Below are positions 47,642 to 56,060 of a stretch of 64,000 nucleotides of DNA, piece by piece. The DNA comes from Streptomyces phaeoluteigriseus (GTDB lineage Bacteria > Actinomycetota > Actinomycetes > Streptomycetales > Streptomycetaceae). The notes under the pieces are model-generated. The model was not told the origin of the DNA, ran no database searches, and saw only the letters and a program-made list of their open reading frames with translations. The position numbers and the translations under genes were made by a program. Each line of letters begins with the position of its first letter. The first letter of the stretch is position 1. Location of the stretch: assembly GCF_001896135.2 (NCBI RefSeq), contig NZ_MPOH02000017.1, positions 196,862-260,861 of the forward strand, in the 5' to 3' direction.

Positions 47642-47996
47642 CGTCCGGGGCCGGTGCGTGCACGGGCGGAGGGCGAAGCCATGGTGCGAGGCTGGGGTGC
47701 AGGGCCGGTGCAGGCCGGTACAGGGCCGACGCGGGCCCGGTGCGGAGCCGGGCATGGAAAGACCCGGTTGCTGGCGACGGGGGATGCACCAGCAACCGGG
47801 CTATTGGAACGGTAACAAGAGATCGGCTCCAAGCAAATTCGATCTCCTGTTTTCATCGGCTTTCCGGACACCGGCAGATCGGCGCTTATGGCGCCGACTC
47901 ACCTTGTAGGGACGGGAGTTGTGAGCGGAGTCACGTCGTCCCGCCCGGTGCCGTGCGCTGCCCGGCGGGCAGCGCACGGCCGAACCGGACCGTGCG
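47642..47996. other. Gap with a 12-bp hairpin
   Basis: 355 bases without a supported gene. CCCGGTTGCTGG (47763-47774) pairs fully with CCAGCAACCGGG (47789-47800), loop 14 nt; it could end the transcript of either flanking gene. AT-richer sequence follows (47801-47880). Confidence 0.6.
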
Positions 47997-48962
47997 TCAG
48001 CTGAGCGTCACCTGTCGGTTGGTCAGACCGCCGCGCGCGCGACGCTCGTCGGCCGTGAGCGGCGCGTCCGAGGCCAGCGCGCCGGCGAGCCGGTCGGCGA
48101 ACTCGGCGGCCGGCTTCTCCACGTCCTCCGCGGAGACCCCGCTCGGCAGGTCCCACACGGGCACGGTCAGGCCGTGCGCCCGGAAGGAACCCACCAGTCG
48201 CGTGCCCTCGCCCAGGCTCGACCGACCCGCCGCGTGCAGCCGCGCGAGCGCGTCCAGAAGCCGCTCCTCCGGGTACGGCATGACCCAGCGAAGGTGGTTC
48301 TTCTCCGGGGTCTCGCACCAGTAGGCGGCGTCCGCACCGGTCAGCTTCACGGTCGGGATCGCCGCGGCGTTGGCCCGCTCCAGGGAGGCGGCCACCTCCG
48401 GCGTCGCGTTCTCCGGGTCCGGGACCCAGAACTCGAAACCGCTGTGCACAACTGGCTCGAACGTGCCCTGCGGGTCGAGCAGATCCTGCATCCGCGGACC
48501 GTCGGCCGGCGCGCGCCGGGCCTGCACGGGCGTGCCCGGCTCCGCCGCCAGCGCCCGCAGGAGGGTATCGGCGAGGTCGCGGCTGATGTCGCCGGAGGGG
48601 GTGTCGTTCTGCAGCCCCAGGAGGACCGAACCGTCGTCGCGGCGCAACGCCGGCCAGGCCATCGGCAGGACCGTGGCGAGCGTCACCGACGGGACGCCCT
48701 CGGGCAGGCCGTCCTTCAGGGGCAGTTCGACCGTGGCCGCCGGGACCAGCTCGCGCAGCGCCACCCAGTCGCCCTCGCCCGGCAGGCCCTCGAAGGGACG
48801 CTGCACCAGCTCGGTCACGGCATGGGCGGCGGCCCGGCCGTGACAGGCCTTGTAGCGGCGGCCACTGCCACAGGGGCAGGGCTCCCGCGCGCCGACGACC
48901 GGGATCTCCCCCTCGGTGAGCTGCGGCCGCTGGGCCTTCGTCTGAGGTCGCTTCTTGGCCAT
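47997..48962 (-). CDS. SEC-C motif protein (DUF5926-type)
   Basis: 321 residues. A short basic N-terminus (MAKKRPQTKAQRPQL) leads into the SEC-C zinc motif CPCGSGRRYKACHG near residue 35. The remaining 260 residues form a domain I associate with DUF5926 (WPALRRDDGSVLLGLQNDT, EKNHLRWVMPYPEERLLDAL). The SEC-C motif binds Zn and often interacts with ribosomes or SecB-like partners; the function is unknown. ATG 48962. Confidence 0.85.
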   Translation of the reverse strand: MAKKRPQTKAQRPQLTEGEIPVVGAREPCPCGSGRRYKACHGRAAAHAVTELVQRPFEGLPGEGDWVALRELVPAATVELPLKDGLPEGVPSVTLATVLPMAWPALRRDDGSVLLGLQNDTPSGDISRDLADTLLRALAAEPGTPVQARRAPADGPRMQDLLDPQGTFEPVVHSGFEFWVPDPENATPEVAASLERANAAAIPTVKLTGADAAYWCETPEKNHLRWVMPYPEERLLDALARLHAAGRSSLGEGTRLVGSFRAHGLTVPVWDLPSGVSAEDVEKPAAEFADRLAGALASDAPLTADERRARGGLTNRQVTLS

Positions 48963-49123
48963 CTGGGTGTCTCCCGGGTACGGCTCGTCTGGTACTGGCG
49001 GGAGCCTAGCCGTTCGCACGGAGAGCCACGGGAACCTGTGGACGACGGCCGGGCCTGTGGACAGTGCGCCGAGGCCCGAGGAGCGGAGAGCCCGGCCGGT
49101 TCCGATCGGGTTTCCCCCGGGTT

Positions 49124-49203
49124 CTGTCGGTGCCTGTTGGTGCCTGTCGTGTCGGTGCCTGTCGGTGCCCGTCGTGTCGGTGCCTGTCGGTGCCCGTCGG
49201 TCC
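49124..49203. repeat. Tandem GGTGCCTGTC-type repeats
   Basis: About seven imperfect 10-12 bp units of TGTCGGTGCC (with TGTTGG, CGTCGTG and CCGTC variants) between the SEC-C gene and the ATPase gene. Both flanking genes are leftward and this is the 3' side of the ATPase gene. Function unknown. Confidence 0.85.
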
Positions 49204-49241
49204 CGCGGGCAGCGGTGCCGGCGCCGGTCGTCCGGCCTCGC

Positions 49242-49886
49242 CTAGTCGAAGTCGTCGAACGCGTCCGCGAAGTCCAGGCCCGGAATCGACGCCACCGACG
49301 GCGCTCCGACCCGGGAGGCGAAGTCGTCGCGCCGGCAGCCCGCGTCGGGGTCGTACACGTCCGCGTGGACGACGACCCACACCGTGACCTCACCGCGGAC
49401 GTCGTCCCGGACGCCCCAGTCGTCGGCCAGTGCCGTGATGATGTTGAGCCCGCGTCCGCCGTGCGCCGTGACGGAGGGGGTCGCCGGGGCCGGCCGGGTC
49501 GGCCCGCCGCCGTCGGTCACCTCGACGACCAACCGGCCGCCGGAGTCCACCCGCCACGCGGCCCGCACATCCCCGTCCCCGGCCAGGGCATCGCCCAGCG
49601 GACGGCCGTGCTTGCACGCGTTGCTCAAAAGTTCGGAAAGGATCAGAACGGCATCGTCGATGACCGTGTCCGAGACTCCGCCCGTACGCAGTTGATCGCG
49701 CATACGGCGTCGCGCCTCACCCACGCCCGCAGGGCCATGGGGTACGGCCATGCTTGACGACGTGGGCACCTCTTGTGCCACCACCAACGCCACCCCCGAG
49801 ACCTCCTTCGCCCCACGCCACGGTGTGAATGCCCCATTGGCCTGTACCGGAAACCGGCCAATCCCTGTCCCGCGACGCACTCGCAT
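49242..49886 (-). CDS. HATPase-fold ATP-binding protein
   Basis: 214 residues. N-box ILSELLSNACKHGRP; G1 VEVTDGGGP; G2 HGGRGLNIITALADDWG. The N-terminal 45 residues (to about MAVPHGPAG) are not part of the fold. The C-terminus is acidic (GLDFADAFDDFD). Same anti-sigma-type kinase group as 37431-37895. Start ATG 49886; a start at the inner MAVPHGP is possible. Confidence 0.84.
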   Translation of the reverse strand: MRVRRGTGIGRFPVQANGAFTPWRGAKEVSGVALVVAQEVPTSSSMAVPHGPAGVGEARRRMRDQLRTGGVSDTVIDDAVLILSELLSNACKHGRPLGDALAGDGDVRAAWRVDSGGRLVVEVTDGGGPTRPAPATPSVTAHGGRGLNIITALADDWGVRDDVRGEVTVWVVVHADVYDPDAGCRRDDFASRVGAPSVASIPGLDFADAFDDFD

Positions 49887-50066
49887 CGATCGAACACGGA
49901 ACGAATGCGCCGGAGCACTCCCGGTGAACGGAAGGCCGTGTGTGGCTGGATTTCTTCGGTATGGCTGAGAAGCGAGGATGGTTCAGCTGATGCTCGGGGT
50001 CAAGAGGTGCGGATGGGACCAGTGGGGCTTCTGCGGCTTTCTGTCTCTTCCTACGGAAGAAGACTT

Positions 50067-50906
50067 TCAGCGGCCCAGGCGGTCCAGCACCGCGCGCGGG
50101 CGGTTGGTGATGATGGCGTCCACGCCCAGGCGCACACAGAGGTCGACGTCCTCCGGTTCGTTCACCGTCCACACGTGCACCTGGTGGCCCGCCCGCTTGA
50201 GACGCTCGACGTAGGTGGGGTGACCGCGCACGATCCGCATGGAGGGCCCGGCGATGCGGACGCCGGCCGGCAGACGTCCGTCGCGCAGCCGGGGTGAGAC
50301 GAACTGCATCAGGTAGACCGTCGGCAGCGTCGGCGAAGCGGCACGCACGCGATGCAGCGAGCGCGCCGAGAAGCTCATCACCCGCACCGTGGAAGCCTCG
50401 CCGGTGACGGGTGAGTCCAGGCCGAACCGCTTCAGCAGCACCAGCAGCCGCTCCTCGACCTGCCCGGCCCAGCGCGTCGGATGCTTGGTCTCGATGGCCA
50501 GCTCGACCCGGCGCCCCGAGTCGGCGACCAGCTCCAGCAGTCGCTCCAGGGTGAGGACGGAGGTCGCCTCGCGGTCCTCGGGCCGCACCTCCCAGTCGGG
50601 CTCCTCGTCGCGCGTGTTCCATGCCTCTCGTGCCGCCCGTGTCTTCCAGGAGCCGAAGTCGAGGGCCGCCAGGTCGGCCAGCTCCAGCTGGGAGACCGCG
50701 CCGCGGCCGTTGGACGTACGGTTGACGCGGCGGTCGTGGACGCAGACGAGATGGCCGTCCGCGGTCAGCCTCACGTCGCATTCGAGGGCGTCCGCGCCGT
50801 CCTCGATCGCCTTGCGGTACGCGGCCAGGGTGTGCTCGGGGGCATCCTCGGAGGCCCCGCGGTGGGCGACGACCTGGATGCGTTGCTGCTGCCGTGCGTG
50901 GTTCAC
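50067..50906 (-). CDS. Glycerophosphodiester phosphodiesterase
   Basis: 279 residues, TIM-barrel GDPD. The catalytic motif is VVAHRGASEDAPEHT, followed by the metal-binding ECDVRLTADGHLVCVHD and ELAIETKHP. Hydrolyses glycerophosphodiesters to glycerol-3-phosphate. ATG 50906 (MNHARQQQR). There is no signal peptide, so it acts in the cytoplasm. It reads away from the htrA-type gene, which shares its promoter region. Confidence 0.92.
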   Translation of the reverse strand: MNHARQQQRIQVVAHRGASEDAPEHTLAAYRKAIEDGADALECDVRLTADGHLVCVHDRRVNRTSNGRGAVSQLELADLAALDFGSWKTRAAREAWNTRDEEPDWEVRPEDREATSVLTLERLLELVADSGRRVELAIETKHPTRWAGQVEERLLVLLKRFGLDSPVTGEASTVRVMSFSARSLHRVRAASPTLPTVYLMQFVSPRLRDGRLPAGVRIAGPSMRIVRGHPTYVERLKRAGHQVHVWTVNEPEDVDLCVRLGVDAIITNRPRAVLDRLGR

Positions 50907-50975
50907 CGCGTCATGGTGTCACCGGCGCGGGGTACGCGTCCGGCGGGCCGAATCGGAGGTGTCGGCGGACGGCTG

Positions 50976-51008
50976 TCTGAGAACCCTCTGAGAACCGTCT
51001 GAGATGTT
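50976..51008. promoter_or_regulatory. Triple 11-bp direct repeat upstream of the protease gene
   Basis: TCTGAGAACCC, TCTGAGAACCG and TCTGAGATGTT, head to tail with no gaps. An 11-bp period is the spacing of OmpR/PhoB-family response regulator sites. Upstream of an htrA-type gene, a CssR-like secretion-stress regulator is a reasonable guess. Confidence 0.6.
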
Positions 51009-51009
51009 T

Positions 51010-51075
51010 CGGGGATGTGCCGCTAATGCAGGAAAATGCCCCATATAAAGAATGGTCAAGGACCCACAGGCAGCG
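51010..51075. repeat. Left arm of a 66-bp perfect inverted repeat
   Basis: Intergenic copy, starting CGGGGATGTGCC and ending CCACAGGCAGCG. Its exact reverse complement is at 51354-51419; 278 bases separate the arms. Confidence 0.98.
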
Positions 51076-51220
51076 CTTATGGTGCTCTGACGGCCCGTGG
51101 GAAAAGCTGACACCAAACAAAAGCAGAAGCACAGCTTCAGCGCGCAGGGTCGGCGACAAGCGTGAACGAGCGTGACCGAGTGCGACCGAGCAGGACAGCC
51201 GTGGACCGAGGAGAAGAGCT

Positions 51221-52676
51221 GTGAGCACCGAGAACGAGGGCACCAACGAGGGCACCCCGGTTCCCCCGGCCCCGTCCGCACCCCCCGTGCCGGTGGAATC
51301 TCCCGCGGCCTCCCCCCAGCAGGCCGCCCCCGGCACCGGGGCACCCACCACCCCGCTGCCTGTGGGTCCTTGACCATTCTTTATATGGGGCATTTTCCTG
51401 CATTAGCGGCACATCCCCGCCGCAGCCGCCCACCCCCTCCTACGCCGACCACGGCTTCCGGCGCGCACGCGGCGCCCCCCGGGGAACCCCGGCGGCACCG
51501 GAATCCGACACCGCCGCGTGGGGCGCCGCCTACCAGGCAGCCCGCCCCGCCGCAAGGCCCGCCGGCGGGCGGGGCGGCCTCGCCGCCGCCGTCCTGGTCG
51601 CCGCGCTCGTCGCGGGTGGCCTCGGCGGCGGCCTCGGCTACACGCTCGCCAAGAACGACGACACCGGCTCGACCACCGTCTCCGCCTCCGACAGCGGCGG
51701 CTCCGTCAAGCGCGACCCGGGCACCGTCGCCGGCGTCGCCGCCAAGGCACTGCCCTCGACCGTCACCATCCAGGCCGAGTCCAGCGACGGCGAGGGCGGC
51801 ACCGGCACCGGCTTCGTCTTCGACACCCAGGGCCACATCGTCACCAACAACCACGTCGTCGCCGACGCCGTCGACGGCGGCAAGGTGACCGCCACCTTCC
51901 CGAGCGGCAAGAAGTACGACGCCGAGGTCGTCGGCCACGCCCAGGGCTACGACGTCGCGGTCATCAAGCTGAAGAACGCCCCGTCCGACCTCAAGCCGCT
52001 CACCCTCGGCGACTCCGACAAGGTCGCCGTCGGCGACTCGACGATCGCCATCGGCGCGCCCTTCGGCCTGTCCAACACGGTCACGACCGGCATCATCAGC
52101 GCGAAGAACCGCCCCGTCGCCTCCTCCGACGGCACCGGCAGCAGCGCCTCGTACATGAGCGCCCTGCAGACGGACGCCTCGATCAACCCGGGCAACTCCG
52201 GCGGCCCGCTGCTCGACGCCCAGGGCAACGTGATCGGCATCAACTCCGCGATCCAGTCCACCGGCAGCGGTGGCCTGGGCGGCACGGCCCAGTCCGGCTC
52301 GATCGGCCTCGGCTTCGCCATCCCGATCAACCAGGCCAAGTACGTCGCCCAGGAACTGATCAAGGACGGGGAGCCGGTGTACGCCAAGATCGGCGCCTCC
52401 GTCTCCCTGGAGGAGTCCACCGACGGCGCCAAGATCACCGATCAGGGTGCGGGCGGCGCCGCCGCGGTCGAGGCGGGTGGCCCCGCGGCCAAGGCCGGCC
52501 TCAAGCCCGGTGACGTCATCACCAAGCTCGACGACACGGTGATCGACAGCGGCCCGACCCTCATCGGCGAGATCTGGACCCACAAGCCGGGCGACAAGGT
52601 CACCATCACCTACGAGCGCGACGGCAAGACCCACACGGTCGACCTCACCCTCGGCTCGCGCAAGGGCGACAGCTGA
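51221..52676 (+). pseudogene. HtrA/DegP-type serine protease, interrupted by an inverted repeat
   Basis: GTG 51221 with GAGGAGAAG upstream opens MSTENEGTNEGTPVPPAPS, a Pro-rich cytoplasmic lead typical of Streptomyces HtrA proteins. At 51354 it runs into a reverse copy of its own upstream region and meets TGA 51371. From 51423 a different frame continues: QPPTPSYADHGF, a TM helix (LAAAVLVAALVAGGLGGGLG), a trypsin-like domain with His (TNNHVVADA), Asp (YDVAVIKLK) and Ser (GNSGGPLL), then a PDZ domain to 52676. So the product would be a truncated, non-functional lead peptide as given. Removing 64 or 67 bases would rejoin the frames. Confidence 0.85.
51354..51419. repeat. Right arm of the 66-bp perfect inverted repeat
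   Basis: Exact reverse complement of 51010-51075, located inside the N-terminal coding part of the htrA-type gene. It supplies an in-frame TGA at 51371-51373. Confidence 0.98.
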
Positions 52677-52761
52677 CCCCCTCCCACCCCCATGACGGCA
52701 CCACACGCGCGCGGCCACCCGTTACTCTTGTCCCCGCGCCGCCCGTCATCGGGTGGCGCGG

Positions 52762-52848
52762 GGTGGGTTGCCCGAGCGGCCTAAGGGAACGGTCTTGAAA
52801 ACCGTCGTGGCAGCGATGTCACCGTGGGTTCAAATCCCACACCCACCG
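52762..52848 (+). tRNA. tRNA-Ser (anticodon TGA)
   Basis: 87 nt class II tRNA. Acceptor stem GGTGGGT / ACCCACC, D-arm GCCCGAGCGGCCTAAGG, anticodon loop CTTGAAA with TGA, long variable arm, T-arm GGGTTCAAATCCC. Discriminator G; CCA is not encoded. Confidence 0.96.
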
Positions 52849-52874
52849 CGTAGATCATGAAGTCGCAGTGCAGA

Positions 52875-52906
52875 AAGGGGTGCCACCCTCCCAGGTGGCA
52901 CCCCTT
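52875..52906 (+). terminator. Hairpin terminator after tRNA-Ser(TGA)
   Basis: 13-bp perfect stem AAGGGGTGCCACC / GGTGGCACCCCTT with the loop CTCCCA, 26 bases after the tRNA. It also lies just beyond the stop of the leftward prim-pol gene. Confidence 0.82.
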
Positions 52907-52919
52907 CCCTGTTCCCCCG

Positions 52920-53836
52920 TCACAGTGGCTTGTCCGGGTCGGGGTGCGGGTGGGGGAGGCCCGGGTGCGGGGAGCGTTGCGGGTGGGTCATGCGGGCTGC
53001 CGAGGCCAGGGTGGAGCGGGCTTCCCGGGGGGTCAGGCCGGTGTGGACGGCCGCGTCGACCAGGGCGTCGGAGAGGGCGTCGCCGATGCCGTCCTCGTAG
53101 GCCCGGCAGGCGGCCCAGTACAGGCGGGTGTTGCGTTGGCCCTGGTGGGCGGCGAGGACGAACTGGACGAGGCCGCGGCCGTGGGCGCCGCCCGCTGTCG
53201 GGGACGTGGAGCGGGGGGGGAGGAGCAGGCGCAGGAGGGCTCGGGGGCAGGGGGCGGGGACCAGGTGGGCGGTGCCGGGGGCGGTGGCGTACACGCCGTG
53301 GTCGGTGCGCGAGCCGGGGCCGACGAGGTAGCCGCCGGCGCCGCGGATGTCGATGCCGGGGGCGAGACGCCGGCCGAGTTGGGGACGACGACGTGCGGTG
53401 GGCCGGTGAGCCAGAGGTGACGGCCGCCGGAGGGGGTGAGGACGACGACCGTGGGCGGGATGGTGAAGAGGTGGCGCAGGGCGAGTTCGCGCAGGGCGGT
53501 GGCGGAGTCGGTGCCGGACTTGGTGTCCAGGTCGACGCCGATGAGGTGGTGCGGGGGGAGTCCGCAGGCGATGCCGTAGCCGGTGGACCAGGGGGCGGCG
53601 GCGAAGAGTTCGCGGATGCGCGCGGGGTCGGTGCTGGCGTCGTACACGCCGTGGCCGGGTCGGCCGCAGTCGCCGTGGCAGGGCGGGGCCGTCGGGTCGT
53701 CGCGGTGGGGGGAGCGCAGGGCCGGGAGCTTGGTCCGGGACAGGGGGATGACGGCCAGGCCGCGTTCGGCGGCCGACAGGGCGTGGGCGAGGGCCAGCGC
53801 GGTGGCCTGCCGGGGGTTCCGGTCAGTGGTGGCCAT
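52920..53836 (-). pseudogene. Prim-pol (bifunctional DNA primase/polymerase) protein, frameshifted
   Basis: ATG 53836 opens MATTDRNPRQATALALAHAL. The Cys/His part (PCHGDCGRPGHGVYDAS) and the acidic catalytic motif IGVDLDTKSG are present, then TPSGGRHLWLTG with the catalytic His. The frame breaks near 53369, where one base is missing (GGCCGTC expected on the coding strand, GGCGTC seen). Repaired, it continues LAPGIDIRGAGGYLVGPGS and ends in a helical region (RLYWAACRAYEDGIGDALSD). About 305 residues. Unlike the paralogue at 46303 it has the full active-site set. Prim-pols of this kind are common in integrative elements; the gene abuts tRNA-Ser, a typical insertion target. Confidence 0.8.
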
Positions 53837-54146
53837 GGATCCATTTTCGTATGTGTGTTCGAAAAAGGGAAGAGGGCGAGAGGGTGACGCGCCGAAGAGG
53901 CGGGGGCGGCGGGGGCGGTGGGGGAGGCGCCGGAACGCTTCGCCTCTTGTGGGGCTTGAGGGATGAGTGCCCGACTTGCCAAGGATTGAGATGACTCGGG
54001 TAGGAAAAGTGATGCTAGGGGTTTCTCGACTTGTCATCTCGCTTGCGTGCTAATCAGGGCTTCCAGGTTGGTTCGACGCGGATTCGATGGGCGACTCTGA
54101 TCTCGCGACGTCGTCACAGGAGCGGGGCGGTCGGCCAACTTCCCTG
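53837..54146. other. Gap upstream of the prim-pol gene
   Basis: 310 bases. GAGATGAC at 53988-53995 and GTCATCTC at 54033-54040 form an 8-bp inverted repeat. GAAGAGGCG near 53894 and CGCCTCTTG near 53941 form another. It is a plausible regulatory region; no gene is supported. Confidence 0.4.
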
Positions 54147-54417
54147 GTGAGAGCCGCACTTCTTGCTGTTCACCGGCGTCGCGGCGGCGGGCAGCGGCGC
54201 CATCGCGGACGACGGATCGAACGCGGGTGTCGCCGGCGTCGTCGGCAGCGGCGTCGGGCACGACAGCAACGGCAACTCGTCCACCACACAGCAGAACGCC
54301 GTCGGCTCGGGCGCCTCGAACCAGACCAACACCGCGCAGGTCGACGGCTCCGCGTTCACCGCCGTCAACCAGGGAATCAGCAACGTGGGGGTCACCTTCA
54401 CGTCGCCGTGGTGGTGA
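54147..54417 (+). pseudogene. Small secreted glycine/asparagine-rich protein, probably frameshifted
   Basis: The main frame reads GVAAAGSGAIADDGSNAGVAG, then GHDSNGNSSTTQQNAVGSGA, and ends in FTSPWW. With one T fewer near 54170, GTG 54147 would join to give VRAALLAVTGVAAAGSGAIA, a good signal peptide. The mature part of about 60 residues is rich in Gly, Ser, Asn and Val, without Cys. It looks like a small surface protein, but I cannot place it in a family (not a chaplin or rodlin). A terminator hairpin follows three bases after the stop. Confidence 0.45.
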
Positions 54418-54419
54418 TC

Positions 54420-54452
54420 GGAGGGGCCGGCGTTCCCGCGCCGGTGCCCTCC
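54420..54452 (+). terminator. Hairpin after the small secreted protein
   Basis: GGAGGGGCCGGCG pairs with CGCCGGTGCCCTCC (one bulge/mismatch), loop of six, starting three bases after the stop codon. Confidence 0.65.
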
Positions 54453-54616
54453 TTCCGCGCTGGGTGTGCTCTGTGGGGTGGTAAGGCGGCTGCGCGGCGG
54501 TGCTTCGGTACGCCGCGCAGGCGTTCGTGCCTGCGGGGAAGCCGGTGACCTTGACATCGCCAACCACCTGACGGACAGTCAAAAACACTTCGGTCAGGGG
54601 GAAGTGGTGGTGAGGG

Positions 54617-55540
54617 ATGAGCGGCACGGAAGAAGCGCGGGACGCGCTGGAGGCGCGTCTCAAGGCCTACGAGGGCCGGCCCGCCGCGACCGCCGGAGCC
54701 GGCCGTGATCCGGTCAACGCGCCCATGATCCGCCACTGGTGCGAGGCGATCGGTGACACCAACCCGGCGTACACCGGACCGGACGCCATTGCCCCGCCCA
54801 CCATGCTCCAGGCCTGGACCATGGGCGGTCTCGGCGGTCACGCCGGACGCGCGCCCGCCTACGAGGAGTTGCTCGCCCTCCTCGACGAGGCGGGCTGCAC
54901 GGCCGTCGTCGCCACGGACTGCGAGCAGGAGTACGTCCGTCCCCTGCGCCCCGGCGACGAGATCACCTTCGACACCGTGATCGAGTCGGTCTCCGACCGC
55001 AAGACGACGAAGCTCGGTACCGGCCACTTCGTGACGACCCGCACGGTGGTGCGTGTGGCCGGGGAGCCGGCGGGCGTCCACCGCTTCCGCATCCTCAAGT
55101 ACGCCCCGGCGCGCCGGGAACCCGGCCCCTCCGGACGACAGGAGCGCCGCCCGCGCCCGGTGATCAACAGGGACAACGCCGGTTTCTGGGAGGGAGTGCG
55201 CCGCCACCGGCTCCTCATCCAGCGCTGCACCGCCTGCGGCACCCTCCGTTTCCCCTGGCTGCCGGGGTGCGCGAGCTGCGGGGCGCAGGAGTGGGACACC
55301 GTCCAGGCATGCGGTGACGGGACCGTCTACTCGTACGTCGTCATGCACCACCCGCCCTTCCCCGCCTTCTCCCCTCCCTTCGCGGTCGGCCTGATCGAAC
55401 TCGCCGAGGGGGTGCGGATCGTGAGCGACGTGGTCGGGGTGCCGTACGACAAGGTGCGGATCGGGATGTCGGTGCGGCTCGAATTCCGGCGGTACGACGA
55501 GGAGCTGGTACTGCCGGTCTTCCAGGGGACGGCCGCGTGA
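54617..55540 (+). CDS. ChsH2-like protein: MaoC hydratase domain fused to DUF35
   Basis: 307 residues. Residues about 1-165 form a MaoC-like hot-dog domain with IRHWCEAIGDTNPAYTGPDA and YVRPLRPGDEITF. Residues about 185-307 are a DUF35 protein with the zinc-ribbon RCTACGTLRFPWLPGCASCG followed by an OB fold. In mycobacteria ChsH2 pairs with ChsH1 as a steroid side-chain enoyl-CoA hydratase and its DUF35 part binds the aldolase Ltp2. Its three-gene neighbourhood here (ChsH2-, ChsH1-, Ltp2-like) fits that. ATG 54617 follows GAAGTGGTGGTGAGGG. Substrate in Streptomyces unknown. Confidence 0.87.
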   Translation: MSGTEEARDALEARLKAYEGRPAATAGAGRDPVNAPMIRHWCEAIGDTNPAYTGPDAIAPPTMLQAWTMGGLGGHAGRAPAYEELLALLDEAGCTAVVATDCEQEYVRPLRPGDEITFDTVIESVSDRKTTKLGTGHFVTTRTVVRVAGEPAGVHRFRILKYAPARREPGPSGRQERRPRPVINRDNAGFWEGVRRHRLLIQRCTACGTLRFPWLPGCASCGAQEWDTVQACGDGTVYSYVVMHHPPFPAFSPPFAVGLIELAEGVRIVSDVVGVPYDKVRIGMSVRLEFRRYDEELVLPVFQGTAA

Positions 55541-55625
55541 AGGCGTCGGGGTGGCCGCGTGTGGCGTCGGGGTGGCCGCGTGTGGCGCCGGGACGGCCGC
55601 GGGTGCGACGGGACGGCCGCGTGAA
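55524..55625. repeat. 21-bp tandem repeats between the ChsH2- and ChsH1-like genes
   Basis: Four 21-bp units (55542-55562, 55563-55583, 55584-55604, 55605-55625), the first two identical, with GGCCGCG at their core. The stop region of the ChsH2-like gene (GACGGCCGCGTGAAGG at 55526-55541) recurs in the last unit, so the array looks like an expansion of the end of that gene. Confidence 0.85.
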
Positions 55626-55640
55626 GGGCGGGAGGCTCTC

Positions 55641-56060
55641 GTGAGGGCCGGGGACGAGCTTGCTCCCCTGGAGGTGGCGATCACGCGGACGCTGATCGTC
55701 GCGGGGGCGGTCGCCTCCCGCGACTACCAGGACGTGCACCACGATCCCGAGGCGGCCAGGGCCAAGGGCTCCCCCGACATCTTCATGAACATCCTCACCA
55801 CCAACGGCCTGGTCGGCCGCTTCATCACCGACCACTTCGGTCCCACGGCGGTGCTGCGCCGGGTCGCCATCCGGCTCGGGGTGCCCAACCGTCCCGGCGA
55901 CACGATGGTGTTGAGGGGGACGGTCGAGGAGGTCGACGGGGACACGGCGGTGGTGCGGGTGACGGGGGAGAACGGCATCGGGCGGCATGTCACCGGCACC
56001 GTCACCGTCACGGTCCCCGTCCTTGTGCCCGTCCCCGGGACCGGGGAGGAGGCGCGGTGA
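55641..56060 (+). CDS. ChsH1-like MaoC family enoyl-CoA hydratase
   Basis: 139 residues, single hot-dog domain. The hydratase motif is in ASRDYQDVHHDPEAARAKG (Asp and His placed as in R-specific hydratases), then SPDIFMNILTTNGLVGRF. GTG 55641 has GGGAGG six bases upstream; the longer frame through the 21-bp repeats is not real. Its stop overlaps the Ltp2-like start (GTGA), so the two are coupled. Would form a heteromer with the ChsH2-like protein. Confidence 0.87.
   Translation: MRAGDELAPLEVAITRTLIVAGAVASRDYQDVHHDPEAARAKGSPDIFMNILTTNGLVGRFITDHFGPTAVLRRVAIRLGVPNRPGDTMVLRGTVEEVDGDTAVVRVTGENGIGRHVTGTVTVTVPVLVPVPGTGEEAR

Larger units (their letters stand above)
50907..51220. other. Divergent promoter region of GDPD and the htrA-type protease
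   Basis: Contains three 11-bp direct repeats (50976-51008), then an AT-rich 66-bp stretch (51010-51075) that is repeated in reverse inside the protease gene. The AT-rich part includes CATATAAAG near 51042, a possible -10 region. No gene is supported. Confidence 0.7.

Noticed and set aside
49030..49070. DnaA boxes near CCTGTGGAC
   Set aside because: TGTGGACGA and TGTGGACAG each miss the consensus ends, and only two lie together; not convincing.
52857..53982. Other long frames over the second prim-pol gene
   Set aside because: They are alternate-frame readings; the prim-pol motifs lie in only one frame per segment.
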